45,301 nt of DNA, from the NCBI GenBank assembly GCA_948466335.1, contig CAOKAE010000014.1, forward strand, positions 1 through 45,301. The letters run 5' to 3'. The first letter of the stretch is position 1. Each line of letters opens with the position of its first letter. This document shows, piece by piece, positions 7,815 to 16,501 of the stretch. This DNA comes from an uncultured Coriobacteriia bacterium (GTDB taxonomy: Bacteria > Actinomycetota > Coriobacteriia > Coriobacteriales > QAMH01). The notes below the pieces were generated by a model. The model did no database searches. It was not told where the DNA came from and saw only the letters and a list, made by a program, of their open reading frames with translations. The position numbers and the translations under genes were made by a program.

Positions 7815-9012
7815 AGCGCCTCCTCTTCAGCGAGCGGGCGGACAGGGCAAAGAGGATGAGCGCCATGACGAGCAAGATGCCCAGGTGCTCCATGAGGGGT
7901 AGGAGCGTGTCATAGTACATGACGCTGTAGAAGGCCTGCGCGATCTGCGCGGCGGGGTTCACGAGTTCGACCACGGGGAAGTCGCGCGCGATCATGTCGG
8001 CGAGTTCCATCGTCGGCTGGCCGTAGAGACCGGCAAACAACGATGCGAAGCAGACGACGCCCGTGAGTATGCCGCTCTTGCCGCTTTCGGGAACGTGGGG
8101 TATGGCCGAGATGGCGCTTCCGAGTGCAGTCGCGGTGAGGGCCGCGAAGGCTGCTACCAACAGGCATTCGAAGTCATGATCTCCAAAGCTCACGTTGGCC
8201 ACGTAACGGATGTAGAGATAGGTGATGAAGAGGCACGCGAAGGTGATGATCCAGCTTCCGAGAATGGTCGCCGCGACCGCGCGCCCGTGGGGCGTGGCGC
8301 CGACGGCGCGCCGCGCGCCAAGGGCGGAGGTGTTGGGCTTCATCCTCTGGAGGGCCACGAGGCCGAGCGAGCCGCCGAAGAGTGCCGCCATGCCGAGCAG
8401 CGCGAAGTAGAAGCGCACGCTCTCCTTGGGCTGGTTGGGCGTGACCGTGGTCTGCACGGTGGCTTGCAGCGGCTCGAGCATCGTGTCCATGATGCGAGCG
8501 CCCGCGGGGCCGGCAAGCATCATGGGGTCTTCTGCCACGAGCTCCTTGATCATGGCGCTGTTGGCAACGTAGGTGTCCATCGCCATGACGAGAATGGAGG
8601 AGTTGATTTTCTCGACCCCGCCCGTGGATGCGGCGCCGACCACATGCACCTCGGGTTCGCCGTCTACGAGCTCGATATAGCCGACGCACGGGTTTTCGCC
8701 GTTGGCCGTATCCTCTATGAGCTGCATGGCCTCCGTGGGGCTCGCGACGGTCGTGATTGCGAACAAGGTATCTTGGCCGTCCTCGTCTTTGCTCATGGCT
8801 TGCAAGAAGGCGTCGAACGCCTGGTCATCGGCGGTCTCTCCGGACTGCACGACCGCGACCGGAATGGGGTCGAGCTGGTTTCCCATCTCGTCGATTGGGC
8901 CGAACATCATCATGAAGACGGTCGAGAGGATGAGGGGAAAGCCGAGCGCCCACACGAGCACGCCAGGCATGCGCAGCAGGTCGAGCACCGTGTATTTGAA
9001 AGTGTTCCACAT
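7801..9012 (-). CDS. ABC-2 type transporter permease (first)
   Basis: Membrane subunit of 403 residues with the same layout as its downstream partner: one N-terminal helix (about 14-36), a large extracytoplasmic part (DPIPVAVVQSGE onward, to about residue 205), then five helices and a basic end KRRRYASL. The two permeases are clearly related paralogs, which supports a heterodimeric exporter. It lies 12 bases after the ATPase gene. Substrate is not readable; neighbouring LuxR regulation suggests an inducible export function. Confidence 0.88.
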   Translation of the reverse strand: MWNTFKYTVLDLLRMPGVLVWALGFPLILSTVFMMMFGPIDEMGNQLDPIPVAVVQSGETADDQAFDAFLQAMSKDEDGQDTLFAITTVASPTEAMQLIEDTANGENPCVGYIELVDGEPEVHVVGAASTGGVEKINSSILVMAMDTYVANSAMIKELVAEDPMMLAGPAGARIMDTMLEPLQATVQTTVTPNQPKESVRFYFALLGMAALFGGSLGLVALQRMKPNTSALGARRAVGATPHGRAVAATILGSWIITFACLFITYLYIRYVANVSFGDHDFECLLVAAFAALTATALGSAISAIPHVPESGKSGILTGVVCFASLFAGLYGQPTMELADMIARDFPVVELVNPAAQIAQAFYSVMYYDTLLPLMEHLGILLVMALILFALSARSLKRRRYASL

Positions 9013-9024
9013 GGACGTTGCCCC

Positions 9025-9960
9025 CTAGTCGCGCAGCTCGCGGCCGGTGATTTCGAGGAACACGTCGTTGAGCGTCGGTGGCTCTGCCCAGATGCGACCG
9101 GGGCGAATGCGCGCCTTCGTAAGCTCGTCGAGCACATCGGCGACGTTATGCTCGCCGTTTTCGCAGGTGATGGAGAGGCTGCCGTCGTCATAGGTTGCGG
9201 TGAGCACGTGGGGGAGTGACCGGATGCGCAGAAGCGCGGCTTCGGGCACGTCGGCTTCGATGATGATCTTCTCGCCGGCGGCGACGAGCTGCTTGAGCTC
9301 TTCGTTCGTGCCGCATGCGAGCGTGCGCCCCTTGTCCATGATCATGATGCGCGTGCAGATCTCCTCGACTTCCTCCATGTAGTGACTCGTGTAGACGATG
9401 GTCGAGCCGTCGGCGTTCATTTGCTTGATGCCGTCGAGGATGGAGGCGCGGCTCTGCGGGTCGACCGCCACCGTGGGCTCGTCGAAGAAGACGAGCTCGG
9501 GCTTGTGGGCGATGCCGCAGGCGATGTTGAGGCGGCGCAGCAAGCCGCCCGAGAGCTTCTTGGGAACCGCCTTCTCGTAATCCTCGAGGCCGACGAATTC
9601 GATGGCCTCGCGCACGAGCTTCTTGCGGCTTGCGCTGTCGCTCACGTACAGGCCACAGAAGTAGTCGATGTTCTCGCGTACGGTGAGCTCTTCGAACACG
9701 GCGACGTTTTGCGGGACGACGCCGATGCGGCGCTTGAGATCGTAGCTCGTCTGGGTCATGGGCTGGCCGAAGAGGCGGATTTCGCCACGGTCGTAGGTGA
9801 GGAGTTGCAAGATGCAATTGATGGCGGTGGTCTTGCCACTGCCGTTGGGGCCGAGCAGGCCGAAGACCTCTCCGCGCTCTATTTCCATGTTGAAGTGGTC
9901 GAGGGCGAGAGCGCTTCCATAGCGCTTGACCAGATCGACTACCGAAACGATGTCGTGCAT
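9025..9960 (-). CDS. ABC exporter ATP-binding protein
   Basis: Cytoplasmic ATPase of 311 residues for the two ABC-2 permeases encoded downstream. Walker [10 protein letters not shown] (37-45), signature LSGGLLRRL, Walker B LVFFDEP and a switch His in TSHYMEE are all present. The signature's [10 protein letters not shown] form and a C-terminal domain of about 90 residues are typical of the CcmA/DrrA-like class that drives ABC-2 exporters. The ATG at 9960 is preferred because GGGAG lies 6 bases upstream; an in-frame ATG at 9966 would be too close to it. It is the first gene of a three-gene operon divergent from the membrane LuxR gene. Confidence 0.93.
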   Translation of the reverse strand: MHDIVSVVDLVKRYGSALALDHFNMEIERGEVFGLLGPNGSGKTTAINCILQLLTYDRGEIRLFGQPMTQTSYDLKRRIGVVPQNVAVFEELTVRENIDYFCGLYVSDSASRKKLVREAIEFVGLEDYEKAVPKKLSGGLLRRLNIACGIAHKPELVFFDEPTVAVDPQSRASILDGIKQMNADGSTIVYTSHYMEEVEEICTRIMIMDKGRTLACGTNEELKQLVAAGEKIIIEADVPEAALLRIRSLPHVLTATYDDGSLSITCENGEHNVADVLDELTKARIRPGRIWAEPPTLNDVFLEITGRELRD

Positions 9961-10032
9961 GTTCATCTCCCGATGCGTCCTTGGGTGTTCGCGAGCAGCC
10001 CCATTTAAGCTTGCGGGGCGCGGAGTGTAAAC

Positions 10033-10046
10033 ATGACATTTGTCAT
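10033..10046. promoter_or_regulatory. Dyad ATGACA-TT-TGTCAT, candidate operator
   Basis: Perfect 6-bp arms with a two-base spacer lie in the 168-base gap between the ABC exporter operon and the LuxR gene. On the minus strand it stands just upstream of a TACACT box (10024-10029). It is a plausible binding site for the adjacent LuxR protein. Confidence 0.4.
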
Positions 10047-10116
10047 TGATGAACATATCCGCTGGTCAGAGCGCTTCCGAATGCGAACGTGTTGCATGGC
10101 GTCGTCTTCGGGACGG

Positions 10117-10122
10117 TATAAT
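10117..10122 (+). promoter_or_regulatory. -10 box, leaderless start of the LuxR gene
   Basis: TATAAT ends six bases before the ATG at 10129, so transcription would begin at or next to the start codon. A TTGCAT at 10092-10097 could be a -35, with a long spacer of 19. Confidence 0.5.
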
Positions 10123-10128
10123 CACGGC

Positions 10129-10848
10129 ATGGAAGAATACGTCGACGAAATCATCTTGCTCGTCGCCTGCGTGGCGGCATCGGTCCTCTTTGCCGATGCG
10201 AATCTCATAGTCGTTGGCGTGCTGCTCTCCATATCGCTCGTGTGCGCGTGCGGCATGGCAGGGCCCCCGTACCGCATCGCCGCACAGATCGCCTTTCTTG
10301 TCTGCGCACTCGTTCTCGTTCCCGCCTTCTTCTTTCTGCCGGTCTGCGTGTATGTCATGCTGCATGAGCGCCACTGGGCGCTACGCCTTCTCTGGCTCGT
10401 TCCGCTTGTGGTCATGCCCTTTCTGGGCATGGTCTCGTCGCCGGGATATGCAGTCGTCGCCCTTACCTGCGTGCTTTCGGTGTTGCTGGGTATCAAGGAT
10501 GCGCGCATGCGGGCAGAGCGCGCGGGCATGCAGTTCGCGTTCGACGATTTGCGCGAACGCAACCTCAAATTGCTTGCCGAGTGCGAGGAAGCGGGCGCAT
10601 CGGGTGTGAAGACGAACGCTGGATCGCGTTCAGACGATAATCGTGCCCAGGCCGTAGGCCCGTTCTGCAATCTCACGGATCGCGAGTATGCCGTGGCCAA
10701 GCTTGTGGCCGAGGGCATGGACAATCGTGATATCGCGGCGACGCTCTTTCTCTCGGAAGGCACCGTACGCAATCACATCAGCTCGATTCTGAACAAGCTC
10801 GAACTGGGCAATCGCACCCAGATTGCGGTGCTGTACTACAAGGGCTGA
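10129..10848 (+). CDS. Membrane-anchored LuxR-family regulator
   Basis: Transcription regulator of 239 residues. The N-terminal 120 residues form about five hydrophobic membrane segments (8-23, 25-41, 48-77, 83-100, 105-121); a charged linker of about 55 residues follows, then a GerE/LuxR helix-turn-helix (180-236) with LTDREYAVAKLVAEGMDNRD and the recognition helix SEGTVRNHISSILNKL. Membrane LuxR regulators of this design are abundant in Coriobacteriia. It probably senses a membrane or hydrophobic signal and controls the divergent ABC exporter; the dyad at 10033-10046 is a candidate site. There is no Shine-Dalgarno before the ATG, but a -10 box lies right before it. Confidence 0.88.
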   Translation: MEEYVDEIILLVACVAASVLFADANLIVVGVLLSISLVCACGMAGPPYRIAAQIAFLVCALVLVPAFFFLPVCVYVMLHERHWALRLLWLVPLVVMPFLGMVSSPGYAVVALTCVLSVLLGIKDARMRAERAGMQFAFDDLRERNLKLLAECEEAGASGVKTNAGSRSDDNRAQAVGPFCNLTDREYAVAKLVAEGMDNRDIAATLFLSEGTVRNHISSILNKLELGNRTQIAVLYYKG

Positions 10849-10853
10849 GCCAG

Positions 10854-10874
10854 GGCGCTACGTAACGTAGCGCC
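10854..10874. terminator. Hairpin between convergent LuxR and DUF4430 genes
   Basis: A 9-bp GC-rich perfect stem (10854-10862 with 10866-10874) and a TAA loop lie between convergent genes and overlap the last codons of the minus-strand gene. It has no T-tail; it may act on both strands. Confidence 0.4.
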
Positions 10875-11481
10875 ACACCAGCGAATCGCCGGAACTCAAC
10901 ACGTAGCTCGACGCGCCCGTCATGGGCATCGTGCCGTTGACGGTGTAGGTCCATCCGCTCGATCCGCCCATCACCTTCTCGGCCAGGCCGTTGACCGCCG
11001 ACACGTAGGACGGTGAACCGGAAAGCGAGAGGCCCGTGGCGACCAGGGCATCGTAGGCGCTCGAGCCCGTGGGTAGTTCCATGGTGCCCGTGGCCATGGC
11101 GGCAGGGTAGCCCAGGCTCTGGGCCGCCGAGCTGTCCACGAGGATGCTTATGCGTACGGTGGAGCTCGACGCATCCGTCGCGGGGTCGGCATCGGCATGG
11201 GCGGCATTGCCTTGCTGTGGCTCGGTCGCGGTGCCCGCGCTGGCCGACGGGTTGGCGTTTGCGCCGCTCTGGGAGCCGCCTTCCCCTGGTAGTGCGGTCG
11301 ATGTGCTCGGGTCCTGCGCCGTGGCGGAAGAGACGACGCTGGTGCTCGGCTCCTGCGCGTCCGGCTGCGGCGCCTGCGGGGCGCCGGTGAGCGCGAAGAC
11401 CAGGCAGCAGATCGAGACGACGCCCAGGACGACGCCGGTGACGATGCGCTTCTTGGCGGCGCTTGTTCGGCGTCTAGTCAT
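10858..11481 (-). CDS. Membrane-anchored DUF4430 protein, putative corrinoid binding
   Basis: Surface protein of 207 residues. A basic N-terminus (TRRRTSAAKKR) and one hydrophobic segment (14-32) anchor or export it; a Ser/Thr/Pro/Gln-rich flexible linker of about 70 residues follows. The C-terminal 100 residues form a DUF4430 domain with the typical order: VRISILVDSS, ELPTGSSAYDALVATG, SYVSAVNGLAEK, SGWTYTVNG and a final LSSGDSLVWRYV. DUF4430 resembles the C-terminal domain of transcobalamin. Its gene overlaps the large surface protein gene by 8 bases with GGAGGAGG just before the ATG, so both are made from the cobalamin-riboswitch transcript. Binding of cobalamin or another corrinoid outside the cell is my inference. 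Confidence 0.88.
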   Translation of the reverse strand: MTRRRTSAAKKRIVTGVVLGVVSICCLVFALTGAPQAPQPDAQEPSTSVVSSATAQDPSTSTALPGEGGSQSGANANPSASAGTATEPQQGNAAHADADPATDASSSTVRISILVDSSAAQSLGYPAAMATGTMELPTGSSAYDALVATGLSLSGSPSYVSAVNGLAEKVMGGSSGWTYTVNGTMPMTGASSYVLSSGDSLVWRYVT

Positions 11482-14400
11482 GGGACCTCCTCCTCAACCC
11501 CGAGATGACGAGCGCCAGGGCAATGACGAGGCCGATGATCGAGATCCAGAGGAGGGCGGAATTGGTTGCCCCGGCTGGCATGTCGTCCTTCTCGGTACTG
11601 CCGTCCGTAGCTGCGTCCTGTGCCGGGCTGGCAGCTGGCACGGCTTGCTGGGCGGTGGCAGGAGGCGCCGTGAGGACGATGGTTCCCATGGCGGGTGCCT
11701 GGGGCAGGCTCGTCTGGGTTCTGGACGCCATGGGCGTGTCGTCACTCGGCGAAAGAAGCTCTTCGGGCGGATTCGCCGGGGTGTTGGGGTTATTCGGGAC
11801 GACCGGCTTGGCGGGATCGTCGGGTTCGATGGGGTCAATCGGCTTTGGGTCATCCGATGCGGTGGCAAGCTTCAGGGCAAACAGGTTTCCCGAATCGTTG
11901 ACATAGTAGAAACGGCCGTTTGCGTAGGCCAGCGATGCCATGGAGTAGTTGTGCATCCCCGCGGGCGGGTCGAAGGCAAGGGAGGCGTGGGTGTCGCCCA
12001 GGCGATAGGCGTACACGCCGCCACCGCCCGTGTAATCGGGGTAGGTGCCGGTGGCTCCGTTGCAGGTGAACAGCGCCATCACGCCGTTTTGGTCGCGCAC
12101 GAGGATGGGCGTGCTCTTGACCTCGCCGGGAAACGCCGCATCCTGCGTCGCGTCGACGACGCTCAGCGGCTTCATGGTGCTGGCGTCGATGACGGCGAGG
12201 ATTCCGCGGCCGTCCTTGCTGCCGCCCACGTAGATGATTCCGTCGGCTATGGAGGGGCTGGAGGTCGAGTAGTCGCCGAAGGCGAGCGAGGCCACCTCGC
12301 GCGGCTGCCCGTCGCTTCCGACGGCAATCTTGTGCAGGACGCCGTTGGTGGTGACGACGTAGGCGTATCCGTCGGCCGAGACGACGGTGGAGCGCACGGC
12401 GCAGCCAAGGTCGAGCGCGCCTGCCGCGATGCCAGCGGGGGAGTCAGTGGAGATCGACTCCACGCGACCGTCATCGCCCGCGACGAGCATGAAGCCGTTG
12501 AGTTGCGCCGCACCGGCCCAATAGTAGCCGGCTGTCTTGTTCTCGCGAACCCAGCGGATTGCACCCGTGTTCACGTCCACGCACAGCGCATAGCCGCCAT
12601 AGGTCTGCGACCAATCGGCCTCGGCGGTGAACGCGTAGAGGTTGTCGCCGCTCACGGTGATGGTGGAGAGCGATTGCTGGGAGTACGAGACGAGCTGGCC
12701 GCCACCGGGGCTCTCTATCGTCCGGTCGGGCAATGCGGCGGTGAGCCACCGGGTCTGCAAGCCTAGGGCCGAGACGGCCTGCAGGCGGCCGTTATCGAGG
12801 GGCACGATTACCATGCCCCGGGCATAGACGGGACGGCACCCATAGGCGGTGGAGGCGGCAAGGGTGGTGGAGCCAATGACGCTACCCGTCTGGGCATCGA
12901 GCTTCAGTAGCTTGTTGCCCGATGTCAAAAAGACGAAGCCACCCGCGACGACGGGCTCCGACCAGGACGCGAACGCGCCTCGCGCGTAATCGTAGGTCCA
13001 GCTGCCCTCGAGTCCGGCAACGGACGTCTCGACCTCGACGGGCTTGCCAGTACCCGAGCCAAAGGTGGCCCAGTCCGCCTCCCAATCCGCCACGGGCGCG
13101 TCGGGATCCACGGGAATCACCGGCTTTTCCAGCGTGCCCGAGGCATCGACGTAGACCAGTTCGAGCACGTCGCCGTCCTTGGGGTAGTAGCCGCTGGGCA
13201 TCGAGCTCGCGTATTCCCCGTTGATGAGGAAGGACCAGTACGACCAGGGTGCGCTCGAGCTCATCGCCAAGGTCTGGGTCCGGTCGGGAGAGGTGATGGA
13301 GTAGGGGCATCCGCCGTTGAGGTTGTAGAAGTACCCGGCAGCATCAAGCTGCGCGGCAAAGAGGTCCCAGGCCGAGAGGCGCGCCGAAGAGCTCACGCTG
13401 CGACTGGTGAGGGGGATCCAATCCATCTGCTGGTAGGCCGCACCGGGCCCATGGGGCGTGACGCCCACGACGCGCAGGGAGACGTCCAGCATGACGGGTT
13501 GCTCCGGGCCGACGGGATCCACGGGCTCGACTGGCTGGGTGCCCTCGCCCAGGGCGATGGCCTTTCGCATGGGGCCGGCCTCCATGACATTGAAGCCCGC
13601 GTCCACGCGGCATTTGAGGTACTTGCCGGCGTAGGAATCGGGAATGACGAAGGAGGTTTTGTGAGCGTTGCCATCGGCGAGCTCGGTGTAGGTGCCGTCG
13701 AAGCTGTCCGAGACGAGCCAGGTGCAGTTGAGCTGGCTGGCGTCAAGGTAGGCGCCGGCCGTGCCCGCCGCGGTCGCCTCGCGGGCCGTGACGCCAATGG
13801 TGCGACCGGTCCAGAACGTGAACGTGTCATCCTCGGGCGTCTGGCTTAGGGCAGCGTATATGAGTTCGTGGGAGCCGGGCTTTCTAAAGGGCCCCGCCGC
13901 GGAGCTATTCGAGGAGGCGACGGTGTTGTCGCCGGCATAGGCGGTGACGCTTATCCAGCAGCCTTCCAGGTAATCGGGCACGACGAGCTCGGGGCCCGTC
14001 ACGCCCTCGATGACGTGCCACCGGGAATCGTCGAAGCTGGACGTGGGCTTTTCGCTCGTCCAGCGCCAGGTATAGGTGACGTCGTTGGTGACGGGGGAGT
14101 TGTCCCAATAGTCGCCCTTATAGGCCTGGGCCACGAGCTTGGAGCCCAGGGTCTTCACGGACGAGGCGTTGAGAATCTCGACGCGATAGAGGTTGGTGAC
14201 GCCTGCGGGAAGCACGGTCCCCACGGGCGATTCGCAGGTGTCGTGTCCCTCGACGCCACTCTTGGCCGTGGCGACGACCTTCAGGAACTTGCCCGAGAGA
14301 CTTTCGCCCACCGTGAGCGTCGCCCCCGTGGCCACTTCGGCAAAGGGACCGTCAGCCGAGCTGGCGGCCTGCCAGGAGAAGTCGACCTTGGTGGCGTCGT

Positions 14401-15439
14401 AGAGCGTGTAGGGGTCGTCCATGTCGTAGGCCGCCGCCTCGAGGGTATCGCCGACGTTGCAATCGGGCGCGTCCTCGAGGGAATCCCCAAAGCCAGCGCC
14501 GTTCTTGGATATGAGGACGTGGTCGAGTTTTATTTGCTCGGGCGTGACGATGGGCGCGACGATGAACCCACAGGCTGTCAGGGTTGTGTACTTGGTGGCT
14601 GCCTTGGGACCTTCCACAGACGTATCCGCATTGCTTATGCAAACGCGCAAGTATTTACCATCGAACTGCGTTCTGAAACTATCGGTTAACTGCAAGGTTG
14701 AACTTGTCTGCCCTGCTATGGGCTGGAAGTCATTAGCCTTTTTGCCCGATCCATATAACCACTGGTAGGACCATGTACCATCATCATCTACATGTTCCTT
14801 GCCCGAAGTCCACGCATGGGCATAGAGCGTCTCGTCCTTATCGAGCATGGTTGCCGAATAGGGTGCGGGAGAGGACGGGGTCTGATGTTGCGAGATGCTG
14901 GCGAAGCTCGCATCGGCTAAGGTCAGGCCTGTCGCCTGGGGCGCGATTTGGGCATCAGGCTCCTGCGCTGCCTTTGCCACGCTCTCGCGTACCATCTGAA
15001 GCAGGCTCTGGGTTGCATCGTCCTGCCCCGAGGCATCCTCAGTCGCCTCGTCCTTATCGACGGGGTCGGCCTGCGTGTCATCCTCGTCCTTGGTGGCGCT
15101 GGGAGCAGGGGGCTCATCTTTCGGCTCGTTTTCTGTGAGCGCAGCATCCTTGGATGTGGAGGCGTCATCAACATCGACATCGGGGTTCGGCGATGCGGGA
15201 GCCTCCTCTTCCTGTGCCGGAGTGTCGGGTGCCTCGGGGACGGTTGGCGTCACCACTTCTTTGTCAGCGGGCATCTCCTCGGCAATGGACGTTACCTCGT
15301 TTGCTTCGGGCGGCTCTGATGCCCAGATTGACATGGGCGCAAGGGAGCTCACCAACGCGAAGCTCAGCAGGAGGGAGAGGAGCGTCATGGGACGCGAGGA
15401 GCGCACGCCTTTGCGGCGCGCATAAAACCGTCTGCTCAT
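11474..15439 (-). CDS. Large surface protein: Ig-like modules, DUF4430, PQQ-like propeller
   Basis: Exported protein of 1321 residues (ATG at 15439; an in-frame GTG at 15448 is less well placed for AGGTG). Order of parts: signal peptide (1-40), acidic Pro-rich low-complexity stretch (41-165), about four Ig-like modules (170-630) with recurring GKYLRV, GKFLKV and GKYLKC strands, a DUF4430 domain (about 650-767) with WSFLINGEYAS and YPKDGDVLELVYV, a PQQ-like beta-propeller (about 800-1195) with repeated GGFVFLTSGNKLLKLDAQTG-type blades, a Pro-rich linker (1197-1290), one membrane helix (about 1294-1315) and a basic tail RRRSHD. It is therefore anchored at its C-terminus and faces outside. The cobalamin riboswitch in its leader indicates production under corrinoid shortage; capture of corrinoids, perhaps from a macromolecular carrier, is inferred. 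An alternative is an adhesin. Confidence 0.9.
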   Translation of the reverse strand: MSRRFYARRKGVRSSRPMTLLSLLLSFALVSSLAPMSIWASEPPEANEVTSIAEEMPADKEVVTPTVPEAPDTPAQEEEAPASPNPDVDVDDASTSKDAALTENEPKDEPPAPSATKDEDDTQADPVDKDEATEDASGQDDATQSLLQMVRESVAKAAQEPDAQIAPQATGLTLADASFASISQHQTPSSPAPYSATMLDKDETLYAHAWTSGKEHVDDDGTWSYQWLYGSGKKANDFQPIAGQTSSTLQLTDSFRTQFDGKYLRVCISNADTSVEGPKAATKYTTLTACGFIVAPIVTPEQIKLDHVLISKNGAGFGDSLEDAPDCNVGDTLEAAAYDMDDPYTLYDATKVDFSWQAASSADGPFAEVATGATLTVGESLSGKFLKVVATAKSGVEGHDTCESPVGTVLPAGVTNLYRVEILNASSVKTLGSKLVAQAYKGDYWDNSPVTNDVTYTWRWTSEKPTSSFDDSRWHVIEGVTGPELVVPDYLEGCWISVTAYAGDNTVASSNSSAAGPFRKPGSHELIYAALSQTPEDDTFTFWTGRTIGVTAREATAAGTAGAYLDASQLNCTWLVSDSFDGTYTELADGNAHKTSFVIPDSYAGKYLKCRVDAGFNVMEAGPMRKAIALGEGTQPVEPVDPVGPEQPVMLDVSLRVVGVTPHGPGAAYQQMDWIPLTSRSVSSSARLSAWDLFAAQLDAAGYFYNLNGGCPYSITSPDRTQTLAMSSSAPWSYWSFLINGEYASSMPSGYYPKDGDVLELVYVDASGTLEKPVIPVDPDAPVADWEADWATFGSGTGKPVEVETSVAGLEGSWTYDYARGAFASWSEPVVAGGFVFLTSGNKLLKLDAQTGSVIGSTTLAASTAYGCRPVYARGMVIVPLDNGRLQAVSALGLQTRWLTAALPDRTIESPGGGQLVSYSQQSLSTITVSGDNLYAFTAEADWSQTYGGYALCVDVNTGAIRWVRENKTAGYYWAGAAQLNGFMLVAGDDGRVESISTDSPAGIAAGALDLGCAVRSTVVSADGYAYVVTTNGVLHKIAVGSDGQPREVASLAFGDYSTSSPSIADGIIYVGGSKDGRGILAVIDASTMKPLSVVDATQDAAFPGEVKSTPILVRDQNGVMALFTCNGATGTYPDYTGGGGVYAYRLGDTHASLAFDPPAGMHNYSMASLAYANGRFYYVNDSGNLFALKLATASDDPKPIDPIEPDDPAKPVVPNNPNTPANPPEELLSPSDDTPMASRTQTSLPQAPAMGTIVLTAPPATAQQAVPAASPAQDAATDGSTEKDDMPAGATNSALLWISIIGLVIALALVISGLRRRSHD

Positions 15440-15469
15440 GCAGAACACCTACTTCCAGGGCTATCGTGC

Positions 15470-15663
15470 AACGGGCAGGTATTCCGACTTTGCCTCGTCT
15501 GAGGTGCCTGACGCGCAACCGTCATCGAGCGTATCGCCCGAGACGGCACCCCATCGGCTCATACGGTTCCTGGTAGAGCGGGGGATTCGCACCCCCATTC
15601 CCCTCAGTCGAAAAGCGCCCTGCTCTTCGACCGGCGCGATGCCTCGCGCAACCCATCAAGGCC
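15470..15663 (-). promoter_or_regulatory. Cobalamin riboswitch
   Basis: The leader of the large surface-protein gene holds a good B12 box on the minus strand, AGTCGGAATACCTGCC (15474-15489), preceded by AA and a GAGGC segment. About 100 bases upstream in the RNA is the conserved core GGGGAATGGGGGTGCGAATC with its pairing CCCCC, the usual GGGAA...GGTG...AATCCC element of this riboswitch class, and a GAGCCGATGGGG region lies between. The B12 box sits 35 bases before the ATG at 15439, close enough to the weak ribosome site that control of translation is likely. The 5' limit is estimated from a -10 box at 15673-15678. Confidence 0.87.
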
Positions 15664-15672
15664 AATGAGGGG

Positions 15673-15678
15673 AGTATA
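15673..15678 (-). promoter_or_regulatory. -10 box of the riboswitch transcript
   Basis: TATACT on the minus strand just upstream of the riboswitch. Transcription would start near 15666, which gives the RNA the full aptamer. The -35 is not clear. Confidence 0.45.
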
Positions 15679-15748
15679 GCATTGAGGGCAGATGACGGCT
15701 TTCGTGCCAGCCGATTCCAGTGAGATAATGCCTTCCAAAGGAGGTCAT

Positions 15749-16351
15749 ATGTTCGGACGCAGAAAGAAGGACGACGCCTTGCTCGATGGCGTCAGGCGCT
15801 ATGTGGATAGCGTCTACGTTGGCGAGCTCCGGGAAAGCGACCCTAGCGGGATGTTCTGCGGGCAGATGCCGCAGGCATCCGCGCCCGCGCCGATGGCGGT
15901 ACGGACCGGGCAAGCTTCCGACGAGCTGGCAGATTTCGAGACCACCGGTTCTTTCGAGGCCATCACGCTCGAGACGGCCGCACCTCCGGGCCTGGTCGAG
16001 CAGCTGTACCAACTCGACGAGTCCTTCGCGCAGACGGTGCTGCGTCTCATCGACGAGCGCGGCATGCGCGACGCCCAGGTCTACAAGCGGGCCAACATGA
16101 GCCGGCAGCTCTTCGCCAAGATTCGCAAGGATGACGGCTATCGTCCCACCAAGAAAACCGCATGTGTCCTGGCCTTTGCGCTGCAGCTGAATTACGAGGA
16201 TGCGATTATGCTGCTCAGGCGCGCGGGCTTCGCGCTTTCGCATAGCTCGAAGTTCGACGTCATTGTCGAGTATTGCCTTTTGAACGGCATTCACGACGTG
16301 AACCAGGTGAACATGGTGCTCTACGAGTTCGACCAGCCGCTTCTGGGATGA
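15749..16351 (+). CDS. HTH protein of the macrodomain/TerY-associated type
   Basis: Protein of 200 residues. The first 90 residues are a basic start (FGRRKKDD) and a low-complexity Ala/Pro linker; the C-terminal half (95-200) is a compact helical HTH module with QTVLRLIDERGMRDAQVYKR, SRQLFAKIRKDDGYRPTKKT, then LRRAGFALSHSSKFDVIVEY and a final FDQPLLG. I recognise this module from many Firmicutes and Actinobacteria, where it occurs alone or fused to macrodomains and near VWA/TerY proteins. The ATG at 15749 has AAAGGAGG 6 bases upstream, an excellent site. A VWA gene follows in the same direction. A regulatory or adaptor role is inferred; DNA binding is not shown. Confidence 0.75.
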   Translation: MFGRRKKDDALLDGVRRYVDSVYVGELRESDPSGMFCGQMPQASAPAPMAVRTGQASDELADFETTGSFEAITLETAAPPGLVEQLYQLDESFAQTVLRLIDERGMRDAQVYKRANMSRQLFAKIRKDDGYRPTKKTACVLAFALQLNYEDAIMLLRRAGFALSHSSKFDVIVEYCLLNGIHDVNQVNMVLYEFDQPLLG

Positions 16352-16380
16352 GACAAATTACACAGGGTAATTTGTCTCAT
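16348..16380. repeat. Hairpin repeat B (loop ACAGG)
   Basis: Perfect 14-bp inverted repeat (16348-16361 with 16367-16380) around ACAGG, overlapping the stop codon of the HTH gene. The arm contains GAGACAAA, shared with repeats C and H. Confidence 0.88.
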
Positions 16381-16383
16381 CGG

Positions 16384-16418
16384 GCGTGTGCCACGGTGCC
16401 TGACCCCCTGACACACGC
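16384..16418. repeat. Short inverted repeat with GGTGCCTGACCCC core
   Basis: Seven-base arms GCGTGTG/CACACGC (16384-16390, 16412-16418) enclose a 21-base segment holding GGTGCCTGACCCC (16395-16407), a core resembling the other repeats. It directly follows repeat B and looks like a degenerate or partial copy. Confidence 0.5.
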
Positions 16419-16501
16419 AATGTCGCTTCGCGGTTTACCTATGCGTGTGCGCAGCGGCGTAGAGTCCTTCTCGTCAGGTAACGGCGAAGAAGGGGCAAGC
16501 C

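Noticed and set aside
15500-15520. GAGGTGCCTGACGC inside the riboswitch as another REP-like copy
   Set aside because: It lies within the folded cobalamin element and lacks the flanking arms of the repeat family.
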